From: Candidatus Nitrospira neomarina
Lineage (GTDB): Bacteria > Nitrospirota > Nitrospiria > Nitrospirales > UBA8639
NCBI RefSeq assembly: GCF_032051675.1
Contig: NZ_CP116968.1
Coordinates: 620,001-684,000 of the forward strand
Direction of reading: 5' to 3'
Length of the DNA: 64,000 nucleotides
Position 1 is the stretch's first letter; each line of letters opens with the position of its first letter. A program made the translations under genes and the position numbers. The notes below the pieces were generated by a model that saw nothing but the letters and a program-made list of their open reading frames with translations, was not told the origin of the DNA and searched no databases. Below are positions 33,809 through 43,666 of the stretch, one piece after another.

Positions 33809-35371
33809 ATGAAGCGGGCCTTAGCAATATTGGGTACAGGCTCCGATGTCGGAAAAAGTCTGGTCACGGCCGGCTTGTGCCGATTATTGCATCGGGCTGG
33901 AGTCAGCGTGGCGCCGTTTAAAGCACAAAATATGTCCCTGAATTCCTTTGTCACGACGAATGGAGGAGAGATGGGACGGGCTCAAGTGCTTCAGGCTCAG
34001 GCTTGTGGGTTGGCTCCGCATGTGGACATGAATCCGATTTTGCTGAAGCCGGAAGCCGACGCGAAATCTCAAGTGATTGTTCAAGGGCAAGTGTGGCGGA
34101 GTGAGAATGCCCGGGACTTTTTCGAGCGGAAATCCAATTTATTTGAATTTGTGAAGGGGAGTTATGACCGGCTGTCCAAGCAGTATGACGTGATGGTGAT
34201 TGAAGGGGCGGGGAGTGCCGCAGAAATGAATCTGCGGGATCGCGATATTGTGAACTGGCCGATGGTCGAGATGGCCGATGCGGCAGTGGTGTTGGTGGCG
34301 GATATCGATCGGGGGGGCGTGTTTGCGCAGGTCATCGGGACAATGGATTTATTAGCGTCGGAAGAACGGCAGCGGGTGATCGGGGTTGTCATTAATAAAT
34401 TTCGAGGGGATCTGACGTTGTTCGAAGATGGTGTCATCATCATAGAAGAACGTACGGGCGTCCCGGTGTTAGGCGTATTGCCGTATCTGCGCAATCTGGA
34501 ATTGGATCAAGAGGACAGCGTGGATATTGATCGATTGCGAAAGACGCCTTTCGAAGCAGATACCGTCAATATCGCAGTGGTGTTGCTGCCTCATATGAGT
34601 AACTTTACGGATTTCAATCAGGTGGCTGCGGAACCGGATGTGGCACTTCGCTTCGTGGCGTCACCCCAAGAGCTTCATGGAGCGGATGCTGTTATTCTGC
34701 CGGGAAGCAAAACGACGATTGCCGATTTGGTATATCTCCGCAAGGTTGGATTCGAAGAGGCGCTTATGGCGCATGTCCAACGTGGAAACGAGATGATGGG
34801 TGTCTGTGGTGGATTTCAGATGCTAGGCAAGGAGATCACGGATCCACAGCATGTGGAAACCGGCGGTTCGACGAAAGGATTAGGGTTGCTGGAGGTCGAG
34901 ACTAAATTGCTCGCTCACAAAACAACCGTGCAAGTCCGTGCCCGCTCCTTACCGGAGTCCTGGGGGCATGAATATGTGATTGAGGGGTATGAAATTCATA
35001 TGGGTGACACGAGGACTGTGAATCCCATTTCATCCTGCTTCCGGATTCTTACGGGTCAGGTGCCACATTCTGGTGATGAGCCAGAATCAAGGGTCGATGG
35101 AGCGATGAGTCTGGACGGGCGCGTCTGGGGGACCTACATTCATGGGGTCTTTGACCAACCGGAATTTCGTCGTCAATGGTTGAATCGGGTGCGGGTTCGC
35201 AAGGGTCTCGCGCCCCTTGGCGTAGAAATTTCAGAGAAGGTTTCACAGCGAATGTCACAGGCATTGAATCGTTGGGCTGACCATCTAGAGGCTCATCTTG
35301 ATGTGAATGTCATTTTTTCGGCATTGGGGTTAGACAATTCTTCTCCAGACCGGCCCCGTACATCGAAATGA
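33809..35371 (+). CDS. cobQ: Cobyric acid synthase CobQ
   Basis: The 520-residue enzyme amidates adenosylcobyrinic a,c-diamide at b, d, e and g using glutamine and ATP. An N-terminal P-loop-like domain (GSDVGKSLVTAG near residue 8, FKAQNMSLNS near 40) is followed by a class I glutamine amidotransferase domain. The nucleophile cysteine is in GVCGGFQML near 331, and the histidine is in GTYIHGVFD near 440. The start at 33809 is chosen over the open frame from 33776 because it gives the family N-terminus and has AGAGGG upstream. It is the first cobalamin gene of the region. Confidence 0.93.
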   Translation: MKRALAILGTGSDVGKSLVTAGLCRLLHRAGVSVAPFKAQNMSLNSFVTTNGGEMGRAQVLQAQACGLAPHVDMNPILLKPEADAKSQVIVQGQVWRSENARDFFERKSNLFEFVKGSYDRLSKQYDVMVIEGAGSAAEMNLRDRDIVNWPMVEMADAAVVLVADIDRGGVFAQVIGTMDLLASEERQRVIGVVINKFRGDLTLFEDGVIIIEERTGVPVLGVLPYLRNLELDQEDSVDIDRLRKTPFEADTVNIAVVLLPHMSNFTDFNQVAAEPDVALRFVASPQELHGADAVILPGSKTTIADLVYLRKVGFEEALMAHVQRGNEMMGVCGGFQMLGKEITDPQHVETGGSTKGLGLLEVETKLLAHKTTVQVRARSLPESWGHEYVIEGYEIHMGDTRTVNPISSCFRILTGQVPHSGDEPESRVDGAMSLDGRVWGTYIHGVFDQPEFRRQWLNRVRVRKGLAPLGVEISEKVSQRMSQALNRWADHLEAHLDVNVIFSALGLDNSSPDRPRTSK

Positions 35372-35442
35372 AGAGGTGTGGAAATTTGTTAAAAGCCTGT
35401 CCTACTCAGATTATACCCGGCTATGGGGTATAAAACAGACCG

Positions 35443-36369
35443 ATGAAGTCCGATCAAAAATTTTTATGGAAACTTGATGAGCCGGGGCCGGGCAACCATA
35501 AATCGGCTTGGCCCAGAAGGCCTGGGAGTTGGTGGGCATTGACGAAAGAGGTGTGGGCCGCCTCATGGGATGACGATGTGTTCGGACGGGCGGCACAACT
35601 GGGATTTTATTTTTTGTTAGCGCTATTTCCCGCCATGCTGGGAGTGACGGCGCTCATTGGCATGTTACCCAGACAGGTGGTTGTGCCCAATGTCATGCCA
35701 TACGCCCGGGAAGTGCTTCCCGCAGAATCCTTGGTTCTCGTTGAACGCTACGTCGAACAGATGATTCAGGGCAGTGGGGGGGGACTTTTTTCCCTGAGTC
35801 TTCTCGGTTCACTGTGGGCGGCTTCCTGGGGAATGATGGCGATTATTAATACCTTAAATGCGGTTTATGGGGTAAAAGAAACCCGACCGATTTGGAAAGC
35901 CGGGATGACTGCCGTCCTGCTGACGCTAGGAGCTGCGGTGTTTTTTATCACCTCGTTAATCTTGATCCTGGCCGGTGAAGAGGTAAGTCAATGGGTAACG
36001 GCAGTGACGGGCTTGGAGTGGTGGTCAACGCTAGGCTGGCCCCTGTTGCAGTGGCCGATCATTGTGTTGCTTATGCTGATGGCTATTAACCTGGTCTATT
36101 ATTGGGCGCCGAACAGCGATCATGAATGGCAGTGGATAAAGCCGGGCTCCATGCTTGCGGTTTTTCTCTGGATTATCCTCTCCCTGGGGCTGAAATTTTA
36201 TGTGGAGAATTTCATTAATTACAACGCGGTCTATGGACCCATTACCGGAGTGATTATCCTCATGATGTGGCTGTATGTCTGTGGTTTGACTCTTTTGATA
36301 GGAGGAGAGCTTAACTTCATCCTCCAACGTCCTGACACCATGGATGAATCTGTTTCGTCAGAAACCTGA
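35443..36369 (+). CDS. YihY/BrkB-family membrane protein
   Basis: This 308-residue protein of the YihY/virulence-factor BrkB family (formerly called RNase BN) has six predicted transmembrane helices. Typical segments are LGFYFLLALFPAMLG near residue 50 and the final GVIILMMWLYVCGLTLLIGGELN. A general membrane or transport role is likely; the RNase label for this family is not supported. It sits between cobQ and the first cobalamin riboswitch and has no obvious link to cobalamin. Confidence 0.85.
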   Translation: MKSDQKFLWKLDEPGPGNHKSAWPRRPGSWWALTKEVWAASWDDDVFGRAAQLGFYFLLALFPAMLGVTALIGMLPRQVVVPNVMPYAREVLPAESLVLVERYVEQMIQGSGGGLFSLSLLGSLWAASWGMMAIINTLNAVYGVKETRPIWKAGMTAVLLTLGAAVFFITSLILILAGEEVSQWVTAVTGLEWWSTLGWPLLQWPIIVLLMLMAINLVYYWAPNSDHEWQWIKPGSMLAVFLWIILSLGLKFYVENFINYNAVYGPITGVIILMMWLYVCGLTLLIGGELNFILQRPDTMDESVSSET

Positions 36370-36634
36370 CCTGTGAATCTGTGCGTCTTTGTATCCACCA
36401 CCGCTTGATCCATAATGCGCAGGGCGAGGCGTCATCACTGGTGAGCTGAAAGGGAATCACCTTTTCAGGAGCCGGTTGAGTTCGGGAGCTTCCTATAGGT
36501 CTGGGTGGATTGCAAATGCCGGTTTGGGGATTGTTCAAAAAGGCAACCCTATGCAGGTCGACAATTCCTGCAATGCGATTTCTTGACAAAGCGGCTCCGT
36601 CCCTCCTACATTCTCCCAAAACATATGCGGAATG
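36370..36634. other. Leader upstream of the first cobalamin riboswitch
   Basis: This spacer between the YihY gene and the riboswitch contains no gene. The promoter of the btuF-btuC-btuD unit presumably lies here, and parts of the outer riboswitch stem may extend into its 3' end. Confidence 0.45.
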
Positions 36635-36781
36635 AATGATGGGAAGCGGGTGCAATTCCCGCGCGGTCCCGCCGCTGTAACTGAGGACGAACCCCGCGAA
36701 AGCCACTGTCCGAATCTGGTCGTGATATTCGGATGGGAAGGCGCGGATAGTAGGTTACTCACTCAGGAGCCAGAATACCTC
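36635..36781 (+). promoter_or_regulatory. Cobalamin riboswitch (upstream of btuF)
   Basis: The conserved order is visible: GGGAAGCGGGTGCAATTCCCGC, a CCGCCGCTGTAACTGAGGACG-like core, the B12 box with AAGCCACTG, then a GGGAAGGCGCGGATAG arm and a closing CTCAGGAGCCAGAATACC. These match the class-I cobalamin riboswitch. It lies 48 bases ahead of the btuF-like start, so it likely shuts off translation or transcription when adenosylcobalamin is high. Confidence 0.9.
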
Positions 36782-36829
36782 ATTCGTTCCAAGACCAATG
36801 TTCCCTCGTGGGCTGGGGAAGTGGTGAGG

Positions 36830-37879
36830 ATGAAGAATCGGGTGCAATCCTCAAGGTTGTGTAAGCCTTGGGGATTTTTTATTTTGAGCCAATGTGTTCG
36901 CCATTTGGTCTTCGGAATCGTGGCCTGGTGGGCCATCTTTCACTGCGCGTGTTCGGGTGATGTGGTGTTGGCCTTTGAGGGAGAGATGATGAAACGGCGC
37001 CAACAGGGTATTTTAACGGGTATGCCCTTCATGGCCAACGTGGCTCCACGCACGTTTGTCGATGATCTTGGCCGAAAGCTCTATCTGGCCAACACTCCTC
37101 AGCGTATTGTCTCCCTTGCCCCAAGTGTCACGGAAATTCTGTTTGCTATCGGGTTGAATGAGGAAATTGTGGGGGTGACCGAATTCTGCGATTTCCCTCC
37201 CGAGGCCTTGACCAAGCCGAAGGTGGGTTATGCCACTCCCAATCTTGAGAGTATTGTGGGTCTGCAACCACAGCTGGTCTTGGCGCCTCGATCGTTTCTG
37301 CGTGTGGATCTTCTCAATAAATTGGAACAATTGAAGATTCCCACCTTTATTTTCGATCCGCATACGGTTGAAGACATTTTCGCCCACATTCAGTTGTTGG
37401 GGCGCATGGTAGGCCATTCTGAAGAAGCGAATGCCCAGGCGGCCCTCATGCGGAAGGAATTAAGCCATTTATCAATTCTATTGGCGGACCTGCCTCGTCC
37501 CTCATTGTTGTATGTCTTGAATTCCGAACCCTTGATCACCGTGGGTCCCGGTAGTTTTATTCACCGTCTCATTGAACTGGCGGGTGGCAGAAATGCCGCG
37601 GATCAGACGAGCGCACCGTATCCACGTCTGACAATGGAAGAAGTCCTGCGACAAAATCCGGATATCCTCCTCTTTCCGTCCGGTCGGCAGGAAGGGATCC
37701 CCCAGTCGGAACAGGATTCCTGGCGACGGTGGACCACGCTTTCCGCAGTCCAACACGGCAAGCTGTTTCAAGTGGACAGCGACCTCCTGAATCGTCCCGG
37801 CCCACGGATTATTGAAGGGCTGAAGGAATTAGTGAAGATCCTGCACCCGGAGGTCAATCAGGGTGAAATGTCGAATTGA
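36830..37879 (+). CDS. btuF: Cobalamin/siderophore-type ABC substrate-binding protein (BtuF-like)
   Basis: The 349-residue product from the ATG at 36830 has an N-terminal hydrophobic export segment (about residues 18-45). The BtuF/FecB-type periplasmic domain follows: RIVSLAPSVTEILFAIG near 85-103, EIVGVTEFCDFP near 107 and IFDPHTVEDIF near 175. It delivers corrinoid to the BtuCD transporter encoded next. The longer open frame from 36632 runs through the riboswitch and is rejected. The riboswitch directly upstream supports a cobalamin ligand. Confidence 0.85.
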   Translation: MKNRVQSSRLCKPWGFFILSQCVRHLVFGIVAWWAIFHCACSGDVVLAFEGEMMKRRQQGILTGMPFMANVAPRTFVDDLGRKLYLANTPQRIVSLAPSVTEILFAIGLNEEIVGVTEFCDFPPEALTKPKVGYATPNLESIVGLQPQLVLAPRSFLRVDLLNKLEQLKIPTFIFDPHTVEDIFAHIQLLGRMVGHSEEANAQAALMRKELSHLSILLADLPRPSLLYVLNSEPLITVGPGSFIHRLIELAGGRNAADQTSAPYPRLTMEEVLRQNPDILLFPSGRQEGIPQSEQDSWRRWTTLSAVQHGKLFQVDSDLLNRPGPRIIEGLKELVKILHPEVNQGEMSN

Positions 37880-37998
37880 AGCCTCCCACCTGGATCATCA
37901 TGATTCGGCAACGGAGCACATCATCTTATTCCCGCTCCTGAATCGATTGCGCAGTCGTGTTTAGCGATTCCAAGAAGAAAACCCTGGTGGTGAAACCC

Positions 37999-39141
37999 AT
38001 GGCAAAAGTTCCGCCATTCACCATTTCCCCACCTTCAAAGGTGTCGAGTGAGTGGGATCATAGATCTCCGCCCTTGCCATTTGCGATATCATCATTACCC
38101 ACGCTGACGATCCGTGGCTGGCTCGTGTCTGTGGGTATCTCGTGTGTAATGGCTGTCGTGGCACTTCTCGTCTGTCTGGGTTTTGGGACCGAGCCGATTC
38201 CCTTCTCACGGATCTGGTCCATTCTGGTTGGATCACTGCCGGGGACCGGGTCCACTCGTGCCGGGACAGACCCGACAACGGTCATTCTGCTTCAGGTTCG
38301 TTTGCCCCGGCTGCTATTGGCATTTTTCGTTGGGGGCAGTCTGGCGATGGTTGGCGTCGCACTCCAGGCCTTGTTGCGAAATCCCCTGGCCGATCCGTTT
38401 ATCATTGGGATCTCCAGCGGGGCGGCGTTAGGGGCTGCGATTGCGCTGTTGTTTGGGGTGGGGATTTCTGTCTTGAGTGTGTCGGCTTTGCCGGTATGTG
38501 CCTTTGCCGGGGCGTTACTGTCTTTGGTGATCATGTATCGGATTTCATCCGTGGGATTTGGTTTTTCGATCTATACCCTGTTGTTGGCCGGGGTGGTGCT
38601 GAATGCGATTTTTTCCGCGTTCATCATGTTTCTGACCAGTGTGGCTGATCCCAATCGGGCGTTCGGGATGTATGCCTGGTTGATGGGATCGTTAACCGGG
38701 CCTGACTATTCCACACTTGGTGTCCTGGGATTGTATCTTGGAGTGGGTTTGGTGATTTTGGCGACGCAAGCGCAATCCTTGAATCTTCTGACTCTTGGGG
38801 AGGAAACGGCCCGATCGTTAGGTGTGGAAGTTGAGCGAGTCAAAAAACTGGTGTTTGTTGCTGCGGCGCTTCTGACCGGGGCGGTAGTGAGTTTTAGCGG
38901 GATTATTGGGTTTGTGGGGCTGATCGTGCCGCATGCCGTCCGCCTGGTTTTAAGTGCCGATCATCGCCTTTTACTCCCGGCTGCGGGATTTGTAGGAGGC
39001 ATGTTTCTGATGTTGGCCGATACGGTGGCGCGGACAGCCTTGAGTCCAAGTGAATTTCCTGTCGGTGTGGTGACGGCACTGGTGGGGGGACCGGTGTTTT
39101 TATACCTACTCACGACTCGTAGCCTGCGGGTGGGGATGTAA
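37999..39141 (+). CDS. btuC: Cobalamin ABC permease (BtuC/FecCD type)
   Basis: This FecCD-family permease has about 380 residues from the ATG at 37999, though an in-frame GTG at 37957 is possible. It has about ten predicted helices with the family segments RLPRLLLAFFVGGSLAMVG, LADPFIIGISSGAALG and GFVGLIVPHAVRL. It imports the ligand captured by BtuF. The stop overlaps the start of the ATPase gene at 39141, indicating coupled translation. Confidence 0.87.
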   Translation: MAKVPPFTISPPSKVSSEWDHRSPPLPFAISSLPTLTIRGWLVSVGISCVMAVVALLVCLGFGTEPIPFSRIWSILVGSLPGTGSTRAGTDPTTVILLQVRLPRLLLAFFVGGSLAMVGVALQALLRNPLADPFIIGISSGAALGAAIALLFGVGISVLSVSALPVCAFAGALLSLVIMYRISSVGFGFSIYTLLLAGVVLNAIFSAFIMFLTSVADPNRAFGMYAWLMGSLTGPDYSTLGVLGLYLGVGLVILATQAQSLNLLTLGEETARSLGVEVERVKKLVFVAAALLTGAVVSFSGIIGFVGLIVPHAVRLVLSADHRLLLPAAGFVGGMFLMLADTVARTALSPSEFPVGVVTALVGGPVFLYLLTTRSLRVGM

Positions 39142-39971
39142 TGATGGACTCCGGAAATTTACTCCCTGGACCGGCGTATGTTCTTCGAGACGTGACCTTT
39201 GGCTATGACACCCGTTTCCGCGATCACTCGGAGTCGGTACTGAATGCCGTCACATGCTCGATTGATTCCGGAAAAATCCTTGGCATTCTTGGCCCCAATG
39301 GTTCCGGAAAAAGTACGTTACTGAAGCTCCTAGCGCGAGTGTTACGTCCCCGGTCCGGTACCGTTGAGTTGTTCGGGAATCCCCTCTCACGTCTGTCCCA
39401 AGTTGAGGTGGCCAAACAGGTCGCGTTGGTTCCGCAAGAGACCATGCAGATTTTCCCCTTTACCCTTGCAGAAATGGTTCTGATGGGACGATTTCCTCAT
39501 CATCGGGGTTGGGGTGGATGGCATTGGGAGGATTCCGACGACCGGCGAATTGCACATCAGGCTATGGAAGATCTGGATGTCCTCCATCTGGGTTCGCGGC
39601 TTGTTACGGATGTGTCCGGAGGGGAACGTCAGCGTGCGGTGATTGCTCGTGCCCTTACGCAGATTCCTCAGGTATTACTGTTGGATGAACCCACCGCCTT
39701 TTTGGATTTGCATCATCAGTTGGATATTGCGCGAATTCTCCGGCGACTGAACAGGGAGCGTGGCCTGACGGTGATTCTGGTGTCTCATGATTTAAATCTG
39801 GCCAGTCAATACTGTGATCGACTGATGTTGTTACACCATGGACAGATTGCGGAAGTTGGATCGCCCCTAGAAGTCCTGCGCCCTGACCTGTTGGAATCGG
39901 TGTACGGGTGTCAGGTTCTGGTAGATGGTCATCCTCAATCAGGATTGCCCCGAGTATCGTTGCCGGTGTGA
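39141..39971 (+). CDS. btuD: Cobalamin ABC ATPase (BtuD/FepC type)
   Basis: This 276-residue ABC ATPase has Walker A GPNGSGKST near residue 52, the signature VSGGERQR and Walker B VLLLDEP. A FPFTLAEMVLMGR Q-loop region is typical of iron-siderophore and B12 importers. It energises the permease encoded just before it. The ATG at 39141 overlaps the permease TAA by one base. Confidence 0.9.
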   Translation: MMDSGNLLPGPAYVLRDVTFGYDTRFRDHSESVLNAVTCSIDSGKILGILGPNGSGKSTLLKLLARVLRPRSGTVELFGNPLSRLSQVEVAKQVALVPQETMQIFPFTLAEMVLMGRFPHHRGWGGWHWEDSDDRRIAHQAMEDLDVLHLGSRLVTDVSGGERQRAVIARALTQIPQVLLLDEPTAFLDLHHQLDIARILRRLNRERGLTVILVSHDLNLASQYCDRLMLLHHGQIAEVGSPLEVLRPDLLESVYGCQVLVDGHPQSGLPRVSLPV

Positions 39972-40039
39972 GCGAGTGTATCAATGCCGTGCCTTGTGTG
40001 TGGGTGTCAGGATTAACCATTTAATAAAGGAGTAGGGTT

Positions 40040-40197
40040 ATTTAGAAGAACATCGACGGTTGTGACGGGGAAGCTGGTGTAAATCCAGCACGGTGCCGCC
40101 ACTGTAAGCGGGGAGTAATTCTGCAAGAGTCCATTGTGGACATGGTGTCCATGAGAAGGCGCAGAAACGCGATAATCCGCAAGTCAGGATACCCGAC
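40040..40197 (+). promoter_or_regulatory. Cobalamin riboswitch (upstream of btuB)
   Basis: This shows GGGGAAGCTGGTGTAAATCCAG, GGTGCCGCCACTGTAAGCGG, then AAGAGTCCATTG at the B12-box position, a GAAGGCGCAGAAACGCGATA arm and AAGTCAGGATACCCGAC at the end, the standard cobalamin riboswitch order. It lies 48 bases before the BtuB-like receptor gene, which has its own strong GGGAGGTGGAGT ribosome site. It probably controls the long cobalamin gene string downstream as well. Confidence 0.92.
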
Positions 40198-40244
40198 AAT
40201 CAGTCTCTTCCATAAGACCCCTTCGTGCGAAAGGGAGGTGGAGT

Positions 40245-42272
40245 ATGTTTTCAGGATTTCTGTGTTCATGTTTTTTCGTCGGATGTTTTCGGAGTGTGGG
40301 CTTACTTATCATAACTCTATTCTTTCCAATCATGGTTTCGGCAGCGGATTCTCAACATTCTGAGCCTGTCACGGAATTAGACCCCATGGTGGTGACGGCT
40401 ACTAAGACGCCAGTTCCTCTTAGCCAAGTCACGAGTGCAGTTGAGGTCATAACAGAAGAGAGCATGCAGCGCCGACACAGTCGAACGCTGGTGGATGCGC
40501 TCAATTTAAGCCAAGGTCTGGCGACGTTTTCCTCCGGTGGTCCAGGCACGAATAATACCGTGAGGATTCGTGGAGGGAGTTCCGCTCAAACGTTGGTGCT
40601 GATTGATGGGGCCATTGTGAACAGTGCGACACTGGGCGAATTTAATTTCGGTACCGTGACCACGGATAATATCGAATCCGTGACCGTCTTACGCGGGGCG
40701 CAGAGCATGCTGTGGGGTTCTGATGCTGCCGGTGGGGTAGTCGATATCCGAACCAAGCGGGGTTCCGGTGATCCGGTCGCCAGAATCTTCTCAGAATATG
40801 GATCGTTTAATTCTATTCGGGAAGGAGGGAGTTTTGCCGGACAAGTGGGTCCGGTAGATTTTTCCGCCACGTTGACGCGGTGGGATATGAGCAAATTTTC
40901 AGCGGTGAATTATCGGCGGGGAGCGGTTGAACGCGATGCCTTTCGCAATTGGCAGGCGTCTTCTTTGCTTGGCGTGAAGGGGCCGTGGGACGGGCGGTTG
41001 GAATTGGCGTTCCGCTGGATCAATAACGACATCGACCTCGATAATTCCAGCACCTTTGGCGGACCCTTCGATGTGTTTAAAGCGCAGTCTTCTGGTGAAC
41101 AATTTATTTATAGCGGGAGTTATCATCAACCGATCACCGACTGGTGGGACCAGAAGATGACCCTCGCGCATGCCCAGGAAACGTTAATCACTCAGGCGGG
41201 GGATAATCAACGCAGCATAACCACGGGGTTGGAAAGTACACCTGCCGCGTTTGGCAATTCAGATATACGAACCAAAAGCAATCGAATTGAATGGCAGAGT
41301 AATTTTCAAATTGGAAAGCCTCTTCTTTTGACCGTTGGCTATCAATATCGAGAACAACGGGGAGAAAACAAAGGCACGTTTTCTGAAAAAACCCTCTCAA
41401 GCCATGCCGGATTTGCGCAACTCCAATTAAATCTGTTTGACCGGTTTTTTGCCACCGGGGGCTTTCGGCAGGATTCCTATAATACCTTTGGCGATGCGAC
41501 GACCTATCGTGTGACGGGGGCGTATCGTATTAAGGAAACGGGCACGAAATTCCGGACCAGTTATGCCACCGGGTTTCGAGCCCCTTCGATTAATGAATTA
41601 TTTTTTCCGAATTTCGGAAACCCGGATCTCAAGCCGGAAAAAAGTCAAAGCTTCGATGTCGGGATCGATCAACATTTTTGGGACAAGCGAGTGACGATAA
41701 GTGGGGGATATTTCTGGAACCGCTATCGGCAACTGATTGTCACGGCATTCGACCCCGTGGGTTGTACGCCATTCACGCCTTTTGGGTTTTGTGCGCAAAA
41801 TGTGGGATCTGCGAAAAGTCAGGGGTGGGAGGGGAGCGCGAAACTTGTCCTGGCTGAAGGGCTTCCCTATATGCAGTTGCTGGATCTTCAGGGACAATAC
41901 ACCTATACGATCACGAGAGACCTGGAGACGGGGGCCCGGCTGCCTCGCTGGCCGGTTCATCAAGGCAGCGTCGTGTTAACATATCAACCCATCACTCCCT
42001 TGAGTATGACCACAACCTTCCGCTATGTGGGTTCCCGTTTTAACACGACTGGCGACCAACAGCCACTCCCGGATTTTTATGTCATCAACTTCTCCGTGTC
42101 GTATGACATTACGCCTTCCCTGCAAGGATACGTGCGCGTGGATAATATTCTAAACCGGCATTATGAAGAAGTGCTGTACTTCGGTACTCCGGTGCGGTCG
42201 GTGTTCGGTGGTGTTCGAGTGACGTTTGATTTGCCGGGTTCAAAGCCTTCCAGTGCGAGCGGAAACTCATGA
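40245..42272 (+). CDS. btuB: TonB-dependent cobalamin receptor (BtuB-like)
   Basis: This 675-residue outer-membrane receptor has a signal peptide to about residue 33. A TonB box-like VVTATKTPVP segment lies near 48-57, a plug domain follows (VLIDGAIVNSATLG near 120), and the 22-strand barrel runs to an RVTFDLPG segment, with a polar tail of about 12 residues after it. BtuB proteins carry vitamin B12 across the outer membrane. A cobalamin riboswitch sits directly upstream. Its stop overlaps the cobB start by four bases. Confidence 0.92.
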   Translation: MFSGFLCSCFFVGCFRSVGLLIITLFFPIMVSAADSQHSEPVTELDPMVVTATKTPVPLSQVTSAVEVITEESMQRRHSRTLVDALNLSQGLATFSSGGPGTNNTVRIRGGSSAQTLVLIDGAIVNSATLGEFNFGTVTTDNIESVTVLRGAQSMLWGSDAAGGVVDIRTKRGSGDPVARIFSEYGSFNSIREGGSFAGQVGPVDFSATLTRWDMSKFSAVNYRRGAVERDAFRNWQASSLLGVKGPWDGRLELAFRWINNDIDLDNSSTFGGPFDVFKAQSSGEQFIYSGSYHQPITDWWDQKMTLAHAQETLITQAGDNQRSITTGLESTPAAFGNSDIRTKSNRIEWQSNFQIGKPLLLTVGYQYREQRGENKGTFSEKTLSSHAGFAQLQLNLFDRFFATGGFRQDSYNTFGDATTYRVTGAYRIKETGTKFRTSYATGFRAPSINELFFPNFGNPDLKPEKSQSFDVGIDQHFWDKRVTISGGYFWNRYRQLIVTAFDPVGCTPFTPFGFCAQNVGSAKSQGWEGSAKLVLAEGLPYMQLLDLQGQYTYTITRDLETGARLPRWPVHQGSVVLTYQPITPLSMTTTFRYVGSRFNTTGDQQPLPDFYVINFSVSYDITPSLQGYVRVDNILNRHYEEVLYFGTPVRSVFGGVRVTFDLPGSKPSSASGNS

Positions 42273-43666
42273 ACTTTCCCAGGCTCGTCATTGCGGGCAC
42301 ACAGAGTGGCGTCGGGAAAACGACGGTGACGTTGGCGTTGTTGTCGGCCTTTCGGGCTCTGGGTCGCAGAGTTCAACCGTTTAAAGTCGGGCCGGATTTT
42401 CTGGATCCAGGGCATCATCAGTTGGCCAGTGGCCGGGAATCCCGGAATCTCGACGGGTGGATGCTCGGGGCAGTATTGAACCGGACAATTTTTCAAGAGG
42501 CGGCTCACGGAGCCGACCTCTCGATCATTGAAGGCATGATGGGTCTCTTTGATGGGAGTTCTCCGGTCAAGGAAACAGGGAGCACGGCTGAATTGGCTCA
42601 CCAACTGAACGCGCCGGTTCTCCTCGTCGTGGATGGGAGTGCCATGGCCCGCTCGGCAGCCGCAATGGTCTATGGCTATGCAAAATTCGATTCTTCCTTG
42701 CAGGTCGCCGGTGTGATTTTTAACCGCCTTAACAGTGAAGGCCATTTCCTGTTATTAAAGGAGGCCGTAGAAAAAGAAACCCGTATTCCAGTTGTGGGTT
42801 ATCTCCGCACTGATTCGGACGTGACCATTCCTGATCGGCATTTGGGATTACGGACGGCTTTGGAAGGTTCCAGGACTGCATTGTATTCCAAACTCGGTGA
42901 ATTGGCTTCCGCAACTATCGATTTGGTTCGCGTTGAACAGTTAGCTCAGGCCAGTCCGGAAATGCCCGTCACGAATTCCGGGATGCCGGCTCAGGGCTCC
43001 AGGCCGGTGAATCGATCTGTAAGAGTCGGAGTGGCTTTTGATCCGGCTTTTTGCTTTTACTATCCGGAGAATCTCCAACTCCTTGAAGAGGCGGGTGCGG
43101 AGTTGGTCCGGTTTTCTCCCATGTGTGATCCGTCACTTCCCGATGTGGATCTGGTGTATCTGGGAGGAGGCTATCCTGAGATCTACGCGGACGTGTTACA
43201 ACGGAACATGTCCATGCGTCAGTCTATTCAGGCATTTTCAGCAAGGGGCGGAGTGGTCTATGCAGAATGTGGCGGGTTGATGTATTTGGCAAATACCCTC
43301 AGAGATTTTGATGGAACGGTGTACGACATGGTCGGAGTGATCCCGGCTGAAACGGTCATGAGCCGGACACAGATGACATTGGGGTACCGTGAGTTGACCG
43401 TGACTTGCGGAGGACTACTTGGGGACCAGGGAGTGCGGATTCGTGGGCATGAATTTCACTATTCGATCTTTCACCCTGAGGGAGATCTGGAATATCTCGG
43501 CCATCTTACCGATGCGCAGGGACGGGACCGGGGAGAGGATGGCATTACGGTCGGGAATGTCATCGCCCTGTATACGCATTTACATTTTTCCAGTCACCCT
43601 CATGTACCTGTGGCTTTGGTCGAATCGGCAAGGGGTGCAACTGCGATGAGAGGGAATAGACTATGA
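42269..43666 (+). CDS. cobB: Cobyrinic acid a,c-diamide synthase
   Basis: This 465-residue enzyme amidates the a and c side chains of cobyrinic (or hydrogenobyrinic) acid. A P-loop domain (AGTQSGVGKTTVTLAL near 10) precedes a glutamine amidotransferase domain with the nucleophile in YAECGGLMYL near 335. It is similar to CobB/CbiA; whether the aerobic or anaerobic substrate is used cannot be decided. It overlaps btuB upstream and cobO downstream, so it is part of one polycistronic unit. Confidence 0.92.
   Translation: MNFPRLVIAGTQSGVGKTTVTLALLSAFRALGRRVQPFKVGPDFLDPGHHQLASGRESRNLDGWMLGAVLNRTIFQEAAHGADLSIIEGMMGLFDGSSPVKETGSTAELAHQLNAPVLLVVDGSAMARSAAAMVYGYAKFDSSLQVAGVIFNRLNSEGHFLLLKEAVEKETRIPVVGYLRTDSDVTIPDRHLGLRTALEGSRTALYSKLGELASATIDLVRVEQLAQASPEMPVTNSGMPAQGSRPVNRSVRVGVAFDPAFCFYYPENLQLLEEAGAELVRFSPMCDPSLPDVDLVYLGGGYPEIYADVLQRNMSMRQSIQAFSARGGVVYAECGGLMYLANTLRDFDGTVYDMVGVIPAETVMSRTQMTLGYRELTVTCGGLLGDQGVRIRGHEFHYSIFHPEGDLEYLGHLTDAQGRDRGEDGITVGNVIALYTHLHFSSHPHVPVALVESARGATAMRGNRL

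Noticed and set aside
35443-36369. Labelling the YihY/BrkB gene as ribonuclease BN
   Set aside because: The protein is a six-helix membrane protein, and the old RNase BN name for this family has been corrected.
36632-36829. N-terminal extension of the btuF-like frame
   Set aside because: This stretch lies in the cobalamin riboswitch; translation from 36830 gives a normal export signal.
41061-42272. Searching for a CRISPR array or prophage within the window
   Set aside because: No regularly spaced repeats, integrase, capsid or tail-like proteins were seen anywhere in the sequence.
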